A stretch of DNA of 64,000 nucleotides from assembly GCA_963735065.1 (NCBI GenBank), contig CAVTJL010000008.1, forward strand, positions 124,001 through 188,000, written 5' to 3'. Of this stretch, positions 61,668 to 64,000 are shown in pieces (the stretch's first letter is position 1; the number at the start of each line of letters is the position of its first letter). The DNA comes from CAVTJL01 sp963735065 (lineage in GTDB: Bacteria; Pseudomonadota; Alphaproteobacteria; Geminicoccales; Geminicoccaceae). The position numbers were made by a program, and so were the translations under genes. Below the pieces are notes generated by a model, which made no database searches, was not told the origin of the DNA, and saw only the letters and a program-made list of their open reading frames with translations.

Positions 61668-62444
61668 TCATCCGTGCGCGATATAGTCCATGCGGCCGCC
61701 GTCGACGGCCAGGACCTGGGAGGTGATCCAGCCCGATTCGGGTGCGGCCAGAAAGGCCACGGCGTTGGCGATGTCCTCGGGCTCGCCGATGCGGCCGGTC
61801 ATCGCCCGCTCGGCGATGTTCTTCTCCACGGCCTCCCAGTCGCCGGCGCCGCGACCGCCCTGCGTCATGTCGGTGCGGACGAAGCCCGGCGCCACGCCGT
61901 TGACGGTGATGCCGTCGCGGCCGAGCTCGAGCGCGAAGCGATGGGTGAGCATCGCAGCCCCTGCCTTGGTCGCGGCATAGAAGGCGTTGCCCGGCAGCGC
62001 CGTGCCGATCCCGGCGATCGAGGTGACGTTGACGATCCGCCCGTAATGGCGCTGGCGCATGCCGCCCATCACCGCGCGCGTGGTGTTGACGATGCCGTTC
62101 ACATTGACCTCGCGCATGCGCGCGAACGCGTCGGCGTCGTAATTGTCCAGCGTTCCCTGCCTGGCGATGCCGGCATTGTTGACGAGGATCGTCACCGGCC
62201 CGAGCTCCGCCTCGACGCGCCCGATCATGGCGGTCACGGCCTCGGCGTCCGAGACGTCCGCACCCACGGCGATGGCCCTGCCGCCGCCTGCCGTGATCTC
62301 GTCCCTCACGGCCTCCGCGGCCTCGCTCCGGGCCGTGTAGTTGACGCAGACGGCAGCCCCGCGCCTGGCCAGCAGCAGCGCTATCGCGCGGCCGATGCCC
62401 CGCGACCCGCCGGTCACCACCGCCACCTGATCACTCCACGCCAT
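61668..62444 (-). CDS. SDR-family oxidoreductase (FabG/PhaB-like)
   Basis: A 258-residue short-chain dehydrogenase. The cofactor motif is VAVVTGGSRGIGRAIALLL, NNAGIAR follows, and the catalytic residues are Ser in VNVTSIAG and Tyr/Lys in FYAATKAGAAM. The C-terminus reads ITSQVLAVDGG. The overall pattern is that of 3-ketoacyl-ACP/CoA reductases preferring NADPH, but SDR substrate cannot be fixed from this. GGGGAGG lies about 6 bp before the ATG at 62444. It precedes the PEP-mutase-family gene on the same strand. Confidence 0.9.
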   Translation of the reverse strand: MAWSDQVAVVTGGSRGIGRAIALLLARRGAAVCVNYTARSEAAEAVRDEITAGGGRAIAVGADVSDAEAVTAMIGRVEAELGPVTILVNNAGIARQGTLDNYDADAFARMREVNVNGIVNTTRAVMGGMRQRHYGRIVNVTSIAGIGTALPGNAFYAATKAGAAMLTHRFALELGRDGITVNGVAPGFVRTDMTQGGRGAGDWEAVEKNIAERAMTGRIGEPEDIANAVAFLAAPESGWITSQVLAVDGGRMDYIAHG

Positions 62445-62577
62445 GATCGCCTCCCCATGCTCAAGATGCATCTTCCCGGGCTGGCCCGAGCCCGCCCGAC
62501 GTCGGCCCGGCCATTCTCGGGATTGATGCCAAGGACGTAAAGCTCAGGGGGGGCCTGCGGCCGGGAGGACGCTCTAT

Positions 62578-63345
62578 CTAGCCTTGCCTGCCGCCCCGTG
62601 CCGCTAGGAAGCGTTCCACCCAGCGCCTGCTCACCTCGTCCGCCAGCTTCGCGACGCCGGGCTCGACCCGGTCCGCCGCCCGGCTGTCCAGCCCCAGACG
62701 ATCCAGCAGGATCCGCAAGGACTCCTTCGGCGCTGCGGAAAGCTCCTCGTAGGTGATCCGCAGCGGATCGATCCCGGACGCCGTGAGCCACTGCGTCCAA
62801 TGGCGATCGTAGGCCGTCATGCGCTCGAGGCAGGTGGCGATCTCATGCTCGTCGTAGGTCGGCTCCTGCGGGGCCGAGAGACGCTCCAGCTCGGTTCCGT
62901 CGGGCGCTGCGTGCCAGAGCCCGGTCTGCTCTGCCTTCACATAGGAAACGGCCTGCTCGAGCTTGTCGCACCGCGTCAGATGCACGAAGAGCGTTCGACC
63001 GAAAGCGGCCCGGAAGCGCGCGGCGTCGCTCGGAAGTCCCGGGTGAAGGAGGGCGAGCTTCCGGACCAGGAAATCGAAGCTGTGCCTTTGCAGACGCAGC
63101 CCGAAGACGCCCGTATCTCGCGTCCCTGCGGCAAGGGCCGCCCGAAAAATCGCCTTCAGCTGCTCGGTTTCCGGTGCTGCAGGATCGTGCACGAGGCCCA
63201 GATAGGCAGCCCAGCCCGAGATCGAGGGCTGATGGAAGTAGGATTCCGGTTTCCCTGCCACCCCGGTCGCCGCCAGGAGCTTGCACAAGAGCGTGCTGCC
63301 GCTGCGCGGCGAGGTGCAGATCACGTAGGAATCGTATCGCGCCAC
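62578..63345 (-). CDS. Stf0-type sulfotransferase
   Basis: A 255-residue sulfotransferase. The PAPS 5'-phosphosulfate-binding loop is ICTSPRSGSTLLCKLL at the N-terminus. GKPESYFHQPSISGW and FGLRLQRHSF follow, as in the Stf0 (trehalose 2-sulfotransferase) family. LTRCDKLEQAVSYVKAEQTGLW is the 3'-phosphate region. The product is probably a sulfated sugar or glycolipid. The start overlaps the end of the upstream glycosyltransferase by about 25 bp, suggesting that the sugar is first built, then sulfated. Confidence 0.88.
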   Translation of the reverse strand: MARYDSYVICTSPRSGSTLLCKLLAATGVAGKPESYFHQPSISGWAAYLGLVHDPAAPETEQLKAIFRAALAAGTRDTGVFGLRLQRHSFDFLVRKLALLHPGLPSDAARFRAAFGRTLFVHLTRCDKLEQAVSYVKAEQTGLWHAAPDGTELERLSAPQEPTYDEHEIATCLERMTAYDRHWTQWLTASGIDPLRITYEELSAAPKESLRILLDRLGLDSRAADRVEPGVAKLADEVSRRWVERFLAARGGRQG

Positions 63346-64000
63346 GAAGCTGCTCCATCCACCCGCACCACTGGCGTCCGCTCCCCCGGATCGGCGTCGG
63401 CCGCCGCCGGCGACAGGGCAGGCACCGGAGAAAAAATGTCCTCAGAGGTCCTTGTCAGCCGGAGAAGCGCCTCGATCGCGTCCGCCGCCTCGGCGATGCC
63501 GGTGGGCGCGATGCCGGGCCCGCGCGCCGGCAGGTCGCGCTCCCGCAGCATCCGCGCCAGCTCGTCCGGATCCTTGGGCAGCGGGCGACCCAGCCCCAGC
63601 TCCACGATCCAGCGCTCGAGCCAGGGCGATTCGGGCCAGTCCGGCCGGGCAAGGAACAAGAGAGGCACGCCGTTGCAGGCGGCCTCGACCAGCATGCCGT
63701 AGCCCGTCTTCGTCACCACGAGATCGACGCTCGCCATGAGGTCGATGAAGGAGAAGGGCAGCTCGGTCAGCGGGATCATGCCGGGCCGCAGCGAGCGGTC
63801 GGCGAGCCAGGTGACGCCGGGAAGGGTAGGCAGCGCCGCCACCTCCGGTCCGGCCGGAATGCCGCCGAACGAGAGGAGGACCAAAAGCTCGTCCGCCGGC
63901 AGCCCCAGCGTGCCCAGCAGCGCGTCGCGGCGGCTCGTGCCGACGCGGCCGATGGGCCCCACCGGCCGGCGCCGCTCCAGCCACGTCATCGGCATGTGCG
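63321..64000 (-). CDS. Glycosyltransferase (MGT-like), C-terminal part (runs off right edge)
   Basis: An open frame of more than 224 residues continuing past the right edge. The donor-binding signature is LVVTKTGYGMLVEAACNG followed by VPLLFLARPDWPES, typical of the C-terminal domain of GT-B (MGT/UDP-glycosyltransferase-like) enzymes. Upstream, LLVLLSFGGIPAGPEV is the linker-phosphate loop. The ATG at 63995 is likely internal. It overlaps the sulfotransferase start, so the two are probably coupled for synthesis of a modified glycoside or glycolipid. Confidence 0.75.
   Translation of the reverse strand, partial: HMPMTWLERRRPVGPIGRVGTSRRDALLGTLGLPADELLVLLSFGGIPAGPEVAALPTLPGVTWLADRSLRPGMIPLTELPFSFIDLMASVDLVVTKTGYGMLVEAACNGVPLLFLARPDWPESPWLERWIVELGLGRPLPKDPDELARMLRERDLPARGPGIAPTGIAEAADAIEALLRLTRTSEDIFSPVPALSPAAADADPGERTPVVRVDGAASWRDTIPT

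Overview
The window is GC-rich, almost fully coding DNA from a chromosome, very probably of an alphaproteobacterium. A Rhodospirillales- or Geminicoccus-like lineage is my inference. The pointers are a Usg-family gene, DUF1178 and DUF3108 proteins, a ~1,600-residue NAD-glutamate dehydrogenase, a class I PHA synthase beside a DUF3141 protein, a CIRCE-controlled groESL operon and Tat-exported periplasmic proteins. There is no insertion sequence, phage, integrase or CRISPR array. The one tRNA is tRNA-Arg(CCG).

Layout: 1-4.9 kb holds the N-terminus of a probable diguanylate cyclase, an alpha/beta hydrolase, a PaaI-type thioesterase and a complete NitT/TauT-type ABC importer. 4.9-10.3 kb holds a stand-alone molybdopterin hydroxylase subunit, a UbiH-family FAD monooxygenase and pyruvate kinase. 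The gap at 7.24-7.59 kb carries a textbook sigma-54 promoter followed by an intrinsic terminator, suggesting a small RNA or attenuated leader. 10.4-17 kb has a MocR regulator translationally coupled to a VOC protein and a family-5 solute-binding protein, with DppB/DppC-like permeases beyond an opposing LpxL-like acyltransferase. 17.1-18.6 kb is comF-grxC-DUF1178. 18.65-27.3 kb is a seven-gene minus-strand cluster: phaC, DUF3141, two unknown tandem paralogues, a MaoC-phosphotransacetylase fusion, acetate kinase and fabI, linking polyester synthesis to acyl-phosphate and fatty-acid metabolism.

27.5-42.5 kb has a 29-codon membrane ORF, DUF3108, a ROK-like kinase, a zinc-finger protein, an ABC ATPase, the tRNA, a frameshifted NAD-glutamate dehydrogenase, a PmtA-like methyltransferase, a GGDEF protein, a periplasmic glucan (OpgD/G) protein, a ribose/allose-type ABC importer and usg. 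42.6-45.5 kb is groESL and a FitAB/VapBC toxin-antitoxin pair. 45.6-56.8 kb is mixed metabolism (quinone oxidoreductase, serine hydrolase, 2-hydroxyacid dehydrogenase, frameshifted GST, CrcB-DUF190, lipid kinase, HDAC-family deacetylase) ending in a 1,105-residue SAM-cyclase-ATPase regulator. 57-64 kb is a MalFG-type sugar importer without ATPase, a cupin, a PEP-mutase-family enzyme, an SDR, a Stf0-type sulfotransferase and the end of a glycosyltransferase.

Start sites were chosen from Shine-Dalgarno spacing, stop/start overlaps and where family conservation begins. Promoter, operator and small-RNA calls rest on reading motifs by eye and carry correspondingly lower confidence.
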